NCBI RefSeq assembly: GCF_000482465.1
Contig: NZ_KI519420.1
Span: forward strand, 572,128 to 636,127
DNA: 64,000 nt
DNA from: Runella limosa DSM 17973
Lineage (GTDB): Bacteria > Bacteroidota > Bacteroidia > Cytophagales > Spirosomataceae
Direction of reading: 5' to 3'
The notes under the pieces were generated by a model that was given only the letters and a program-made list of their open reading frames with translations, made no database searches and was not told where the DNA came from. Both the position numbers and the translations under genes were made by a program. Positions 50,937 to 59,933 of this stretch are shown here, in pieces; position 1 is the stretch's first letter, and each line of letters begins with the position of its first letter.

Positions 50937-51749
50937 ATGAATCCAGTCGTCGTCGTTATTCCCATTTACAAATCTGAATTTACTGCCTACGAACGGATTG
51001 CTTTTGTTCGGTGCATAAAAGTATTAGGAAAACATCCCATTATTATCGTTAAACCACAGTCGCTGAATCTAGAGTTTTTACGAGATGTATGGTCGAAATT
51101 AGGGTTTGAGTCTTTTGATGACGATTATTTCAAAAGTGTTCAGACTTACAACCGATTGATGCTTTCGACGGAGTTTTATGAGCGTTTCGCTAGGTATGAG
51201 TACATGTTGATTTACCAATTGGATGCATTTGTGTTTCGGGATGAATTGCTAGAATGGTGCCAGAAAGGCTACGATTACATTGGAGCACCTTGGCGTCTTG
51301 AACGCGATTTTTCTTCGGTAACGGACAAGCTGATTTTTCGTCTCAAGAAACAATTGGCGATTTGGTTTGATTTGCGCGACAAACACCGAAACAATCAACC
51401 GTTGGATGTGATTCTCAAAATGACCGTTGGTAACGGTGGTTTTTCGCTTCGTAAGGTTCAGAAAATGCTTGATATTGTGCGTTCACAACGCCCTACCATT
51501 GAGCGTTATTTGGCAGGGAAAGGCTCTTTTTACAATGAAGACGTCTTTTTTTGCATCGAAATGAACCGATACTTCCAGCGGGTACGGGTACCGCATTGGC
51601 GCGAAGCATTGCGGTTTGCGGTCGAGGATAAACCTTCCAAATCGTTTGAACTCAATGGCCAAAAGCTTCCTTTTGGATGCCACGCTTGGGATATTCATGA
51701 GTTAGAGTTTTGGAAAGAGAAATTTAGCCAACTGGGTTACACTTTGTAA
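50937..51749 (+). CDS. DUF5672 protein, glycosyltransferase-like
   Basis: 270 residues from ATG 50937 (MNPVVVVIPIYKSEFTAYER); an upstream in-frame start adds 13 residues inside the likely leader. Conserved phrases include FARYEYMLIYQLDAFVFRDE, where the Q-L-D-A-F-V matches the DxD-like centre of this family, GYDYIGAPW and VGNGGFSLRKV. The family is thought to be glycosyltransferases related to GT2/GT-A enzymes. It is followed after 21 bases by a GT9 gene, so both probably act on a surface glycan or lipopolysaccharide. Confidence 0.82.
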   Translation: MNPVVVVIPIYKSEFTAYERIAFVRCIKVLGKHPIIIVKPQSLNLEFLRDVWSKLGFESFDDDYFKSVQTYNRLMLSTEFYERFARYEYMLIYQLDAFVFRDELLEWCQKGYDYIGAPWRLERDFSSVTDKLIFRLKKQLAIWFDLRDKHRNNQPLDVILKMTVGNGGFSLRKVQKMLDIVRSQRPTIERYLAGKGSFYNEDVFFCIEMNRYFQRVRVPHWREALRFAVEDKPSKSFELNGQKLPFGCHAWDIHELEFWKEKFSQLGYTL

Positions 51750-51770
51750 ATAAAGAACTATAATTGATTG

Positions 51771-52961
51771 ATGAAGCGATATTACAGCGGCACCCCTCGC
51801 GAGACCATTCCAATGCGTTTGACTGATTTTTTTATAGATGCCTACGCCAGGTGGTTCTATAAAAGGAGAGAACGCGGGTCTATTTCGAGTAATCCTAAGG
51901 TGTTAGTAGCTTCATTGGGGCACATGGGTGATGCGCTGACGGTTTCGTACCTATTTCCGCTGATTCGTCAAAAATATCCCAATGCCATCATTGATGTGAT
52001 TACCCCGACATGGTGCAAGGCCGTTAATGAAGATAATCCTTACATTCGTCAGGCCATTTATCTCGACCACATCTTGAGTAATCGTGCCAGAAGCAGTAAC
52101 TGGCAGAAAATCAAGCAGTTTTATGCTACTTTCAAAACGGCGATTGCTATTTTAAAACAGGAAGAGTATGATTATTATATTGACGTACGCACCTCCAACG
52201 CGGTATCTCATTTTATCCTGCCTTTTACGAAAGTGAAAAAAGCGATTGGATTTAATCGACGAGGGCAGGGAGGGTTGCTTGATGTGGAATTGACGTTGCC
52301 CGAAAATACGTGTTTTCACCATTTCGATACTTATGCTGCGCTCTTGAAAGAGATGAATATTACGGCCAAACTCGAAGATGTAAAACCGTATTTTCATATT
52401 CTTCCGTCAGTTTCTTGGGAATCTGTTGGGGCCAAACTCCCATATCCACTGGTCAATTCCTACGTTATGCTTTTTCCCGAAACGGGAGAGCCGCATCGAC
52501 AAATGAGCCTTGCTTTTTGGGCAGACATTGTTCGGAAAGTTTTGCAAGAATCGTCTTATTCGGTAGTGTTTTGTGGTCAGACTGATTTATCTGCTCGTAT
52601 TATCAACGAAATAAATCCCTCGGTTGGCGATTCAAATCGCCTTTTGAATGCGTCTCGGCTATTGTCGATTCAGGAGCTGGCATTGGTGGCTACCCAAGCT
52701 GAATATGCCTTAACGCTTGATTCTTTTCCTGAACATTTGGCCTGTATTTTTTGTAAAACCATAACTATTTATCGGGTTTCGGGCTTGCCGTTTTTCCCAA
52801 TTGCTAATTTTTCCGCATTGCTCTTCCACGGGCATCAACCCAGCGTGGGAATTGAATACGTCCGCAAAAACGTTGAAATCCACTACTATCCCGAAACTGA
52901 TATTCCTGAGGTGAAAAATAAGATTGCGGAACGAATACTGCTAGAGAAAGTTATTAGCTAG
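51771..52961 (+). CDS. Family 9 glycosyltransferase (heptosyltransferase-like)
   Basis: 396 residues from ATG 51771 (a TTG three bases earlier is in frame). The N-terminal half shows LVASLGHMGDALTVSYLFPL at about 48-67, the classic start of GT9 enzymes. The C-terminal half has FPETGEPHRQMSLAFWADIV and a late LTLDSFPEHLACIF nucleotide-sugar site. GT9 enzymes add heptoses or other sugars to lipopolysaccharide cores. It forms a two-gene unit with the DUF5672 gene. A hairpin-repeat array follows. Confidence 0.85.
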   Translation: MKRYYSGTPRETIPMRLTDFFIDAYARWFYKRRERGSISSNPKVLVASLGHMGDALTVSYLFPLIRQKYPNAIIDVITPTWCKAVNEDNPYIRQAIYLDHILSNRARSSNWQKIKQFYATFKTAIAILKQEEYDYYIDVRTSNAVSHFILPFTKVKKAIGFNRRGQGGLLDVELTLPENTCFHHFDTYAALLKEMNITAKLEDVKPYFHILPSVSWESVGAKLPYPLVNSYVMLFPETGEPHRQMSLAFWADIVRKVLQESSYSVVFCGQTDLSARIINEINPSVGDSNRLLNASRLLSIQELALVATQAEYALTLDSFPEHLACIFCKTITIYRVSGLPFFPIANFSALLFHGHQPSVGIEYVRKNVEIHYYPETDIPEVKNKIAERILLEKVIS

Positions 52962-52969
52962 TCGCCAGT

Positions 52970-53079
52970 CGGGTTGTGAGCAACCCTTGGCACGGGCTTT
53001 CGGGTTGTGAGCAACCCTTGACACGGTTTTCGGGTTGTGAGCAACCCGACTCACGGTGCGGAGGGGTGCTCACAACCCG
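52970..53079. repeat. TGAG-hairpin tandem array, four units
   Basis: Units at 52970-52986, 53001-53017, 53031-53048 and 53063-53079, with starts 30 to 32 bases apart. The first three read CGGGTTGTGAGCAACCC and the fourth is reversed. It fills the gap between two convergent genes. Spacers of 13-16 bases are partly alike (TTGGCACGGGC and TTGACACGG), so the whole block looks like a duplicated unit and not a CRISPR array. Confidence 0.88.
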
Positions 53080-53091
53080 ACTAATTCATTC

Positions 53092-55803
53092 CTACCATTC
53101 AAACAAATACTCTCCACTCCCCACTTCCAATGCCCCTTCTACAAGCTTTAGTCGTTGGGTTTGAGCAATTTGATTTAGTTTGTCTGCACCAATAGCAGGA
53201 AGCTTGACAAGGGCTTTTGAATTGGCGGGTACGTTTACTTTTAAGGTAGTTTTTCCGTTTTGCTGTTCCCACGATGACGCAATCGTCCCGTACGGGGATT
53301 CATAGGAAGCTTTGGTGGAAGTAAACCCGCCGCCAGGTTTGGGTGCAATTACAAATTTTTTGAAACCTGGCTCTATCAAGTCAATCCCTGCCATGTTTTG
53401 ATACATCCAATCGCCAATGGCGCCGTAGGCATAATGGTTGTAGGAGTTCATACTAACATCCTGAAAACTTCCATCGGGTTTAATGCCGTCCCAACGTTCC
53501 CAAATTGTGGTTGCCCCTTTCTTGACGGGGTAGAGCCACGACGGATAAGTTTCTTGGTTGAGTAGGTCGTAGGCAACGTCGTTTTTACCAAAACGAGTCA
53601 GGACGTGACACAAATAAGGCGTACCCAAAAAGCCAGTTGTAAGGTGGTTGCCGTGCCGTTTGATGTCTTGTACAAGCCGCTCAACGGCCTGCGGACGGAG
53701 GTTTTCTGGTAATAAATCGAAATGAAGGGCTAAAACATAGGCCGTTTGTGTGTTACAGACGAGTCGGCCGCTTGGCGATACGTATTCCTGTAAAAAGGCT
53801 TTTTTGATGTTTTGATATAATTCTCCGTAAAGGACTGCATCCGTTGCTTTTCCCAAGGTAAGAGCCGCCTTTGACGTGAGATGGGCGGAATGCGCAAAAA
53901 AGGCGGTGGCGATAAAATCATTATCAGTGACGGGTTCGCCAAACTGAGCCGCTCCACGGTACGAAAGCCAGTCACCGAAGTGTTCGCCATTAGTCCAAAG
54001 AATCTTTGAACCCGCATTTTTACGCACATACTCCACCCATTTTTTCATGGATTCGTACTGCGTTTCCAACAAACGGCGGTCAGAATAAACTTGGTAAAGT
54101 GTCCAAGGAGCAATCGTGGCGACGTCGGCCCAGCCTGCTGATGACTTAATGTCGTCGGGATTTTTGTTTTGAATCACATCGGGTACAACGTGTGGAACGC
54201 CCCCGTTGGGTTTTTGATCAATCGCCACGTCGCGAAGCCATTTAGTGAAAAATCCTGCCACTTCTTTATTAAACGTAGCGGTGCGAACAAAAGCTTGGGC
54301 GTCGCCTGTCCATCCTAGTCGTTCATCTCGTTGCGGACAATCGGTAGGGACATCCACAAAATTGCCAATTTGCCCCCAAACAATGTTTTTTTGGAGTTGA
54401 TTGACAAGAGGTTTTGAGGTTTCAAACGTTCCTGAATTGGGGAAATCGGAGTGAATGACTACGCCCGTGAGGTTGTCGAGCGAAGGAGCGGTTGGCAAGC
54501 CTTCGATACGAGCATAACGAAAACCCATAAAAGTAAAGCGGGGTTCGTAGGTTTCGATGCTGTCTCCTTTGAGGATATAAGTAAGTTCGCATTTAGCAGA
54601 ACGCAGGTTGGCGGTGTAAAAATTGCCTTTTTGGTCGAGGACTTCGGCGTGGGTAATGCGGATTTTGGTGCCAGCAGGGCCTTGGACGCGTAAGCGTACC
54701 CAGCCCACCATATTTTGTCCAAAATCATAAACAGTTTCTCCCGCTGGGGTTGTAATTACTTTGAGGGGTTTCAACTCTTGGGTACGTCGTACGGGCGGGC
54801 CTGCGGGGGCAATGAGGTTGTCTTTGGGGTAGTTTCCTACGCGAACATTCCACCAAGAACTTTCGTCAAAGCCGATGGCTGCCCAACCCTTTTTCTCCAA
54901 ACGCGCGTCGTAGGTTTCGCCATTATAGAGGTCGTTTTCGCGGACGGGGCCGTTGTTGGTGGCTTTCCAGGTTTCGTCGGTACCGATGATTTGTTCGGTT
55001 CCGTCTTCGTATTTTATCACTAATTGGCTTAGAAGCGCGACGCGTTCGCCCCAGACGTTACGGTTGTTTTCCCAAACCAAATAGCCACGGTACCAGCCAT
55101 CACCGAGTATGGTGCCAATCGCATTGTTTCCTGCTTGAATAAATGCCGTGACATTGTAGGTGAAATATTGAATACGAGATTGGTAGGCTGTCCAACCTGG
55201 ACTCAAAACGTCCTTGCCGATGCGCTGGCCATTGATGTACATTTCGTTGAGGCCACGGCTGGTGACGTACAAACGCGCAGAGGCTATTTTGCCTTTGGGT
55301 TTGGTCGTAAACTCTTTGCGGAGAAGAGAAGCGGGTTGTTGTTTCTTGAAATCAATTCCTTCTTTTTCGGGTTCAATCCACTTGGCTTGCCAGTCGGAAG
55401 AGGCCAAAAGCCCCATTTCAAAGAAATTAATGGCCGATTCTGCCACGTTTCCGTAATTATCGACGACTTTGACTTTCCAGAAATACCGTTGGCGGCTTTG
55501 GAGGTTAGGGCCTTGGTAATCAATGAGGTGAGAGGCGTCGGAAACAACGTCGCCCGATTGCCAAATGAGTCCTTTTTTGGAAAATTTATCGTCTTTTGAG
55601 ACTTGGATTTGATACGATTTTTGGAGGGTATTGCGCTCCTTGGAAAAGAGTTTCCAGCTAAAGCGAGGAAGGAAAGCATCGATTCCGACAGGATTGGTTT
55701 TATACTCCACTCGAAGTTGCTCGACGCGCAAAGGCGAAGGTGTGGGCGCTTGTCCAAGAGCCGAAAGCGACAAACACAGAAAAAATAATAAAAAGCGATT
55801 CAT
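53092..55803 (-). CDS. Secreted alpha-L-rhamnosidase, GH78
   Basis: 903 residues with a signal peptide (about 1-17, LCLSLSALGQ). The N-terminal beta-sandwich domains (VEQLRVEYKTNPVGIDAFLP then WQAKWIEP) precede the six-hairpin catalytic barrel. The barrel contains the family phrase DCPQRDERLGWTGDAQAF at about 486-503, with catalytic acid residues in DERLGWTGD and, later, a general base near EVTDNDF. C-terminal beta domains follow (PGGGFTSTKASYESPYG). It removes terminal alpha-L-rhamnose from plant or algal polysaccharides and glycosides. No other polysaccharide-degrading gene is adjacent. Confidence 0.93.
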   Translation of the reverse strand: MNRFLLFFLCLSLSALGQAPTPSPLRVEQLRVEYKTNPVGIDAFLPRFSWKLFSKERNTLQKSYQIQVSKDDKFSKKGLIWQSGDVVSDASHLIDYQGPNLQSRQRYFWKVKVVDNYGNVAESAINFFEMGLLASSDWQAKWIEPEKEGIDFKKQQPASLLRKEFTTKPKGKIASARLYVTSRGLNEMYINGQRIGKDVLSPGWTAYQSRIQYFTYNVTAFIQAGNNAIGTILGDGWYRGYLVWENNRNVWGERVALLSQLVIKYEDGTEQIIGTDETWKATNNGPVRENDLYNGETYDARLEKKGWAAIGFDESSWWNVRVGNYPKDNLIAPAGPPVRRTQELKPLKVITTPAGETVYDFGQNMVGWVRLRVQGPAGTKIRITHAEVLDQKGNFYTANLRSAKCELTYILKGDSIETYEPRFTFMGFRYARIEGLPTAPSLDNLTGVVIHSDFPNSGTFETSKPLVNQLQKNIVWGQIGNFVDVPTDCPQRDERLGWTGDAQAFVRTATFNKEVAGFFTKWLRDVAIDQKPNGGVPHVVPDVIQNKNPDDIKSSAGWADVATIAPWTLYQVYSDRRLLETQYESMKKWVEYVRKNAGSKILWTNGEHFGDWLSYRGAAQFGEPVTDNDFIATAFFAHSAHLTSKAALTLGKATDAVLYGELYQNIKKAFLQEYVSPSGRLVCNTQTAYVLALHFDLLPENLRPQAVERLVQDIKRHGNHLTTGFLGTPYLCHVLTRFGKNDVAYDLLNQETYPSWLYPVKKGATTIWERWDGIKPDGSFQDVSMNSYNHYAYGAIGDWMYQNMAGIDLIEPGFKKFVIAPKPGGGFTSTKASYESPYGTIASSWEQQNGKTTLKVNVPANSKALVKLPAIGADKLNQIAQTQRLKLVEGALEVGSGEYLFEW

Positions 55804-55862
55804 TTGGCAAAAACAATTGATTTACTAGATAAAGGCTGAAAGGAGGAGAATCTACACGAAAG

Positions 55863-55904
55863 AAAAAAAGCGGTGGCTAGTTTCTAAACCAGCCACCGCT
55901 TTTT
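55863..55904 (-). terminator. Terminator downstream of purH
   Basis: AAGCGGTGGCT / AGCCACCGCTT stem with further pairing and an A/T run on both sides. It lies beyond the hairpin repeats that separate it from the purH stop. Confidence 0.7.
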
Positions 55905-55958
55905 GAAGAATATATAATTGGTGAAGTAGTGCGAATCGCGTGTGGAGGCTTGTTTACC

Positions 55959-56022
55959 GTGCGGAGGGTTGCTCACAACCCTCTACTACGAATACGGTCG
56001 GGTTGTGAGCAACCCTCCGCAC
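55959..56022. repeat. Large composite TGAG-hairpin inverted repeat
   Basis: Two units in opposite directions make a perfect inverted repeat of 23-base arms: the left arm (55959-55981) starts GTGCGGAGGGTTGCTCACA and the right arm (56000-56022) is its exact complement, with an 18-base loop. Each arm is also a small hairpin by itself. It lies 19 bases after the purH stop. Confidence 0.88.
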
Positions 56023-56041
56023 ACAGTGCCCTCTACACTAT

Positions 56042-57568
56042 CTAGTGCTTAAAGTGGCGTACGCCTGTGGTCACCATCGCCATGTCGTTGGCGTCGCAGT
56101 ATTCAATCGAATCTTTGTCGCGGATAGAGCCCCCTGGCTGTACTACGGCTGTGATACCTGCATTGTGCGCGATTTCGACGCAGTCGGCAAACGGGAAGAA
56201 CGCATCCGAAGCCATTACCGAACCTTTCAAATCAAAACCAAACGAATTTGCTTTTTCAATGGCCTGACGAAGGGCGTCCACGCGCGAAGTTTGTCCCGTA
56301 CCACTCGCAATAAGTTGGTTTTCGTTGGCCAACACAATCGTATTCGATTTGGTGTGTTTACACACTTTCAACGCAAACTCTAATGCTTTTACTTCAGCGT
56401 CAGTTGGGGCTACTTTCGTCACCGTTGTAAACTGAGAAGCGGTTTCTACCACCAAATCTTTATCTTGTTCGAGTACCCCGTTGAGGATGGTTTTGAACAT
56501 TTTGGTAGGCAACTCAATGTTTTTACGCTGGAGAAGAATGCGGTTTTTCTTCGATTGCAACAACGCCAACGCATCTGCTTCGTAGGCAGGAGCAATCAAA
56601 ATCTCCATGAAAAGTTTATTCAATTCTTCGGCCGTTGCTAAGTCCACCGTCGTGTTGGTGATAATCACGCCACCAAAAGCGGAAACTGGGTCGCAGGCCA
56701 AGGCATTTACGTAGGCTTGATGAGCCGTGGCAGCCGTTGCTACACCACAGGCGTTAGTATGTTTGATGATGGCAAAGGTTGGTTCATCGCCAAACTCATC
56801 GATGAGTGAAACGCAAGCATCGACGTCCACTAAGTTGTTGTATGACAACTCTTTTCCGTGAAGTTTATCGAACATCGCATCCAAGTCACCGTAAAAAGTC
56901 GCCGCTTGGTGCGGGTTTTCGCCGTAGCGAAGGGTAACCCCAGCCCCCCAGCCCCCAATGAGGGAGTCTTCTTTTCCCTCCGTTGCGCCCAAAAACCACT
57001 GATTGATGGCGGTATCGTAATGGCTTGTAGTGGCAAATGCCTCTTGGGCATAACGACGACGGTCGGCGAGGTCAGTGGCGCCGTCTTTTTCAGTAAGAAT
57101 GTTGAGCACGTCAGCGTATTGATTCCGCGACGAAACGATGAGAGAATCTTGGAAGTTTTTAGCACCTGCCCGAATCAATGAAATACCGCCAATGTCGATT
57201 TTTTCGATGATGTCTTCGGCACTAGCACCCGAAGCAACGGTTTCCTCAAAAGGATATAAATCGACAACCACCAAGTCAATCGAAGGGATGTTGAACTGAG
57301 TGGCTTGGGCCAAATCGCCAGCATCGTCACGACGGTACAAAATACCTCCAAAAACAGCAGGGTGAAGCGTTTTTACGCGGCCTCCAAAGATAGAAGGGTA
57401 GCCTGTAAGGTCTTCCACAGCAGTCACAGGAATTCCCATGTTTTCGATGAACGTTTGTGTTCCACCCGTTGAGTACAACTTTACGCCGTGTTGGTGGAGG
57501 AGTCTTACGATTGGTTCAAGACCGTCTTTGTAATAAACCGAAAGTAAGGCCGATTGGATTTTTTTCAT
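56042..57568 (-). CDS. purH: Bifunctional AICAR transformylase / IMP cyclohydrolase
   Basis: 508 residues. It carries the last two steps of IMP synthesis. The N-terminal cyclohydrolase has STGGT, GGRVKTLHPAVFGG and IDIGG. The transformylase half has LRYGENPHQAATFYG, KHTNACGVA and SDAFFPFADC, and ends VRHFKH. Between the halves, near residues 200-210, the protein reads SLIGGWGAGV, coded by a GC-rich stretch (56938-56968) that looks like a dispersed repeat. The gene is alone; TAATTTTG on the minus strand (57715-57708) is a likely -7 element. Confidence 0.95.
   Translation of the reverse strand: MKKIQSALLSVYYKDGLEPIVRLLHQHGVKLYSTGGTQTFIENMGIPVTAVEDLTGYPSIFGGRVKTLHPAVFGGILYRRDDAGDLAQATQFNIPSIDLVVVDLYPFEETVASGASAEDIIEKIDIGGISLIRAGAKNFQDSLIVSSRNQYADVLNILTEKDGATDLADRRRYAQEAFATTSHYDTAINQWFLGATEGKEDSLIGGWGAGVTLRYGENPHQAATFYGDLDAMFDKLHGKELSYNNLVDVDACVSLIDEFGDEPTFAIIKHTNACGVATAATAHQAYVNALACDPVSAFGGVIITNTTVDLATAEELNKLFMEILIAPAYEADALALLQSKKNRILLQRKNIELPTKMFKTILNGVLEQDKDLVVETASQFTTVTKVAPTDAEVKALEFALKVCKHTKSNTIVLANENQLIASGTGQTSRVDALRQAIEKANSFGFDLKGSVMASDAFFPFADCVEIAHNAGITAVVQPGGSIRDKDSIEYCDANDMAMVTTGVRHFKH
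56938..56968 (-). repeat. GC-rich repeat-like stretch in frame within purH
   Basis: CCCCAGCCCCCCAGCCCCCA and then ATGAGGGAGTC. It resembles the intergenic element at 29468-29491 and shares CCCCAATGAGGG with 48973-49000. It falls in the variable linker just before the conserved LRYGENPHQ motif. Confidence 0.5.
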
Positions 57569-57728
57569 TGGATTGGGAGTTTGCGCACTTCAAATTGTTG
57601 CTTCTAAATCGTGTTTTTTGGTTTAAAATACTTTGATTATTAGGCAATTAGTGCGGTATGTGGTGGTAAAATAACTAGGGATGACTTAGTTGTAAAAAAT
57701 GAAGCCGCAAAATTACGGCTTTTATAAC

Positions 57729-57766
57729 AAAAAATCGCCTTGTCGATGAAGACAAAGGCGATTTTT
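57729..57766 (-). terminator. Terminator of the M13 peptidase gene
   Basis: AAAAATCGCCTttGTC / GACaaAGGCGATTTTT hairpin with a T run on the minus strand, 22 bases past the peptidase stop. Confidence 0.78.
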
Positions 57767-57787
57767 AGGGTAAAAAATGAGAATCAA

Positions 57788-59824
57788 TTACCAAATTTTC
57801 ACTCGGTTGGCTTCGGGGCGGTACATTTTGTCGCCAGGTTGCACGCCGAATGCTTTGTAAAATGGCTCAAAATTGGACAACGGGCCATTGGCGCGGAACT
57901 GTCCAGGAGAGTGTGGATCGGTGTTGACTCTCAAGCGAAGGGCTTCGTCGCGGAGTTTGGCGCGCCAAATTTGCCCAAAGGCCAAAAAGAAACGTTGGTC
58001 AGGCGTAAAACCGTCGATTTTTTCGTTGCCTTTGCCTTGCTTGGTAAATGTCTTAAACGCTTCGTAAGCGACCGAAAGCCCACCAATATCTGCAATGTTT
58101 TCGCCTAAAGTCAGCTGACCTTTTACGTGCAAATTATCCAAAACGGTAAAGCCGTCGTATTGGTCAATCACCACTTGGGCGCGTTGTTTAAACTGGTCGT
58201 TGTCGTCTTTTTTCCACCAATTCTTCAACATTCCCATGTAGTTATACTGACGTCCTTGGTCGTCGAATCCGTGCGTCATTTCGTGGCCAATCACGGCACC
58301 GATGGCCCCGTAGTTGAAGGCGTCGTCGGCTTCGGGGTCAAAGAATGGCCACTGCAAAATCCCCGCTGGGAACGCGATTTCGTTGCGCAATGGACTATAG
58401 TAGGCGTTCACCGTTGGCGGCGTCATGCCCCATTCGGTTTTATCAACGGGTTTGCCCAAGCGTCCCAACATTTCTTCGTAACGCCATTTGCCAAAGGCCC
58501 GCACGTTGCCGTAAAAATCATTGCGTTTTACGTTAACGCCTTCGTACGTTTTCCATTTTGACGGGTAGCCGATTTTGGGCGTAAAAGCATTGAGTTTTCG
58601 TAGTGCTTCTACTTTGGTTTCAGCAGTCATCCAGTCGAGTTCATTGATGCGTTTTTCAAACACCTTCTGAAGGTTCGCTACCAACTCGTCCATGCGTTTT
58701 TTTGCTTCTGGTTTGAAGTGTTTTTCCACGTAAAGCTGCCCCAATAAATCGCCCGCGAGGTTGTCGGTAAGGCTCGAAATTCGCTTCCAGCGTTCTTGTT
58801 GCACTTTTTGGCCGTTGAGGGTTTTGCCACTGTACTCAAAACTAGCTTCAACAAAAGGTTTGCTGAGGTAGTTGGCCGCGCCACTGATGACCGAAAACTT
58901 CATTTTGGCTTTCAGCGTTTCGATGTTGGCTTTGGGCAACCACTCGTTGAGGGCTTCGTAGTACTTTGGCTGACCTACGATAATGCTATCGGTTTTCATG
59001 CGCATGGTCGTCAGCGCGCTCACCAAATTGAGGTTGGGTACTTTGGCGGCAAAGTCTTTGGTCGCAAATTTATTGTACATCGCCACAGGGTTTCTCATTT
59101 CGATGCGCCCCATGTGGGTAGCGGCGATTTGGGTTTCTAGCGCCAAAATATCGTCGGCCAACTGTTGCGCTTTGGTAGCGTCGGTGCCCGTGAGGGTAAA
59201 CAGCGTCGCGATGTATTTTTTGTAGGCATTCCGAACCTTGATAGTAGGCTCGTCGGTTTTGGTGTAATAGTCTTTTTCGGGAAGTCCCGTGCCCGTTTGG
59301 CGCATACTTACGATATACGTATCGGGGTTTTTGGCATCTTGCCCAATGCCTGCACCAATAAATGTGCTTCCTCCGTCTTGGGGGTGAGTGGCAGAGTAAC
59401 GGAGTAAATCTTCGTAGTTTTTGATTTTGTCGATTTCGGTCAAAACGGCTTTAATGGGTTCGTAACCAAGCTTTTCGATGGCAATGGTGTCCATGCCCGA
59501 CGCAAAAAAATCGCCAACGCGCTGTTTGACACTGCCCTTGGGAGATTTGCTCGCGGCGGCCTCTTCCAAAATGGCTTTGAGGTGTTTAGAATTGCTGTCA
59601 CGAAGAATATTGAACGAACCCCAGGCTGTTTCAGAAGCAGGAATGTCGGTTTTCTTCAACCAGCTACCGTTAGAATACAAGAAGAAGTCCTCGCGTGGGC
59701 TAACGCTCAAATCCATGCCAGATAGGTCGAGTCCTTTGTTGGGTTTGGGGTCGTCTGATTTGACGAATGCGACAGAAAGTGCCCCTGCGAGCATCCAACT
59801 TGCCGTAAATCGTAGTCTTTCCAT
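57788..59824 (-). CDS. M13-family (neprilysin-like) zinc metallopeptidase
   Basis: 678 residues from ATG 59824 (MERLRFTASWMLAGALSVAF, a signal peptide or lipoprotein-like start); an upstream start adds 17 residues. The zinc-binding VIGHEMTHGFDD (HExxH at about 514-518) and the third ligand in ENIADIGGLSVAYEAF are intact. The C-terminus has the family's PFYKAFGVQPGDKMYRPEAN and ends in a W. Bacterial members such as PepO cleave oligopeptides, probably in the periplasm or at the cell surface here. It is separated from purH by a terminator. Confidence 0.93.
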   Translation of the reverse strand: MERLRFTASWMLAGALSVAFVKSDDPKPNKGLDLSGMDLSVSPREDFFLYSNGSWLKKTDIPASETAWGSFNILRDSNSKHLKAILEEAAASKSPKGSVKQRVGDFFASGMDTIAIEKLGYEPIKAVLTEIDKIKNYEDLLRYSATHPQDGGSTFIGAGIGQDAKNPDTYIVSMRQTGTGLPEKDYYTKTDEPTIKVRNAYKKYIATLFTLTGTDATKAQQLADDILALETQIAATHMGRIEMRNPVAMYNKFATKDFAAKVPNLNLVSALTTMRMKTDSIIVGQPKYYEALNEWLPKANIETLKAKMKFSVISGAANYLSKPFVEASFEYSGKTLNGQKVQQERWKRISSLTDNLAGDLLGQLYVEKHFKPEAKKRMDELVANLQKVFEKRINELDWMTAETKVEALRKLNAFTPKIGYPSKWKTYEGVNVKRNDFYGNVRAFGKWRYEEMLGRLGKPVDKTEWGMTPPTVNAYYSPLRNEIAFPAGILQWPFFDPEADDAFNYGAIGAVIGHEMTHGFDDQGRQYNYMGMLKNWWKKDDNDQFKQRAQVVIDQYDGFTVLDNLHVKGQLTLGENIADIGGLSVAYEAFKTFTKQGKGNEKIDGFTPDQRFFLAFGQIWRAKLRDEALRLRVNTDPHSPGQFRANGPLSNFEPFYKAFGVQPGDKMYRPEANRVKIW

Positions 59825-59933
59825 TTTTGGGTTGTTAGTTTGAATGATTGTTGGGCAAAATTCCGCATTAACCAAGGAAAACCGATGGCATATAGCCCAC
59901 TTTATGTACTAACCCGACGATTTTGTCGATAAA

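Noticed and set aside
52970..53079. Regularly spaced repeats that look like a short CRISPR array
   Set aside because: Repeats are only 17 bases, each is itself a hairpin, spacers are 13-16 bases and partly alike, one unit is reversed, and no cas gene is present. The same units occur singly elsewhere.
57569..57787. Search for a tRNA, riboswitch or small RNA in the purH leader gap
   Set aside because: Only a promoter-like TAATTTTG and the peptidase terminator were seen; no cloverleaf or known riboswitch core. No tRNA was seen in any other gap by eye either.
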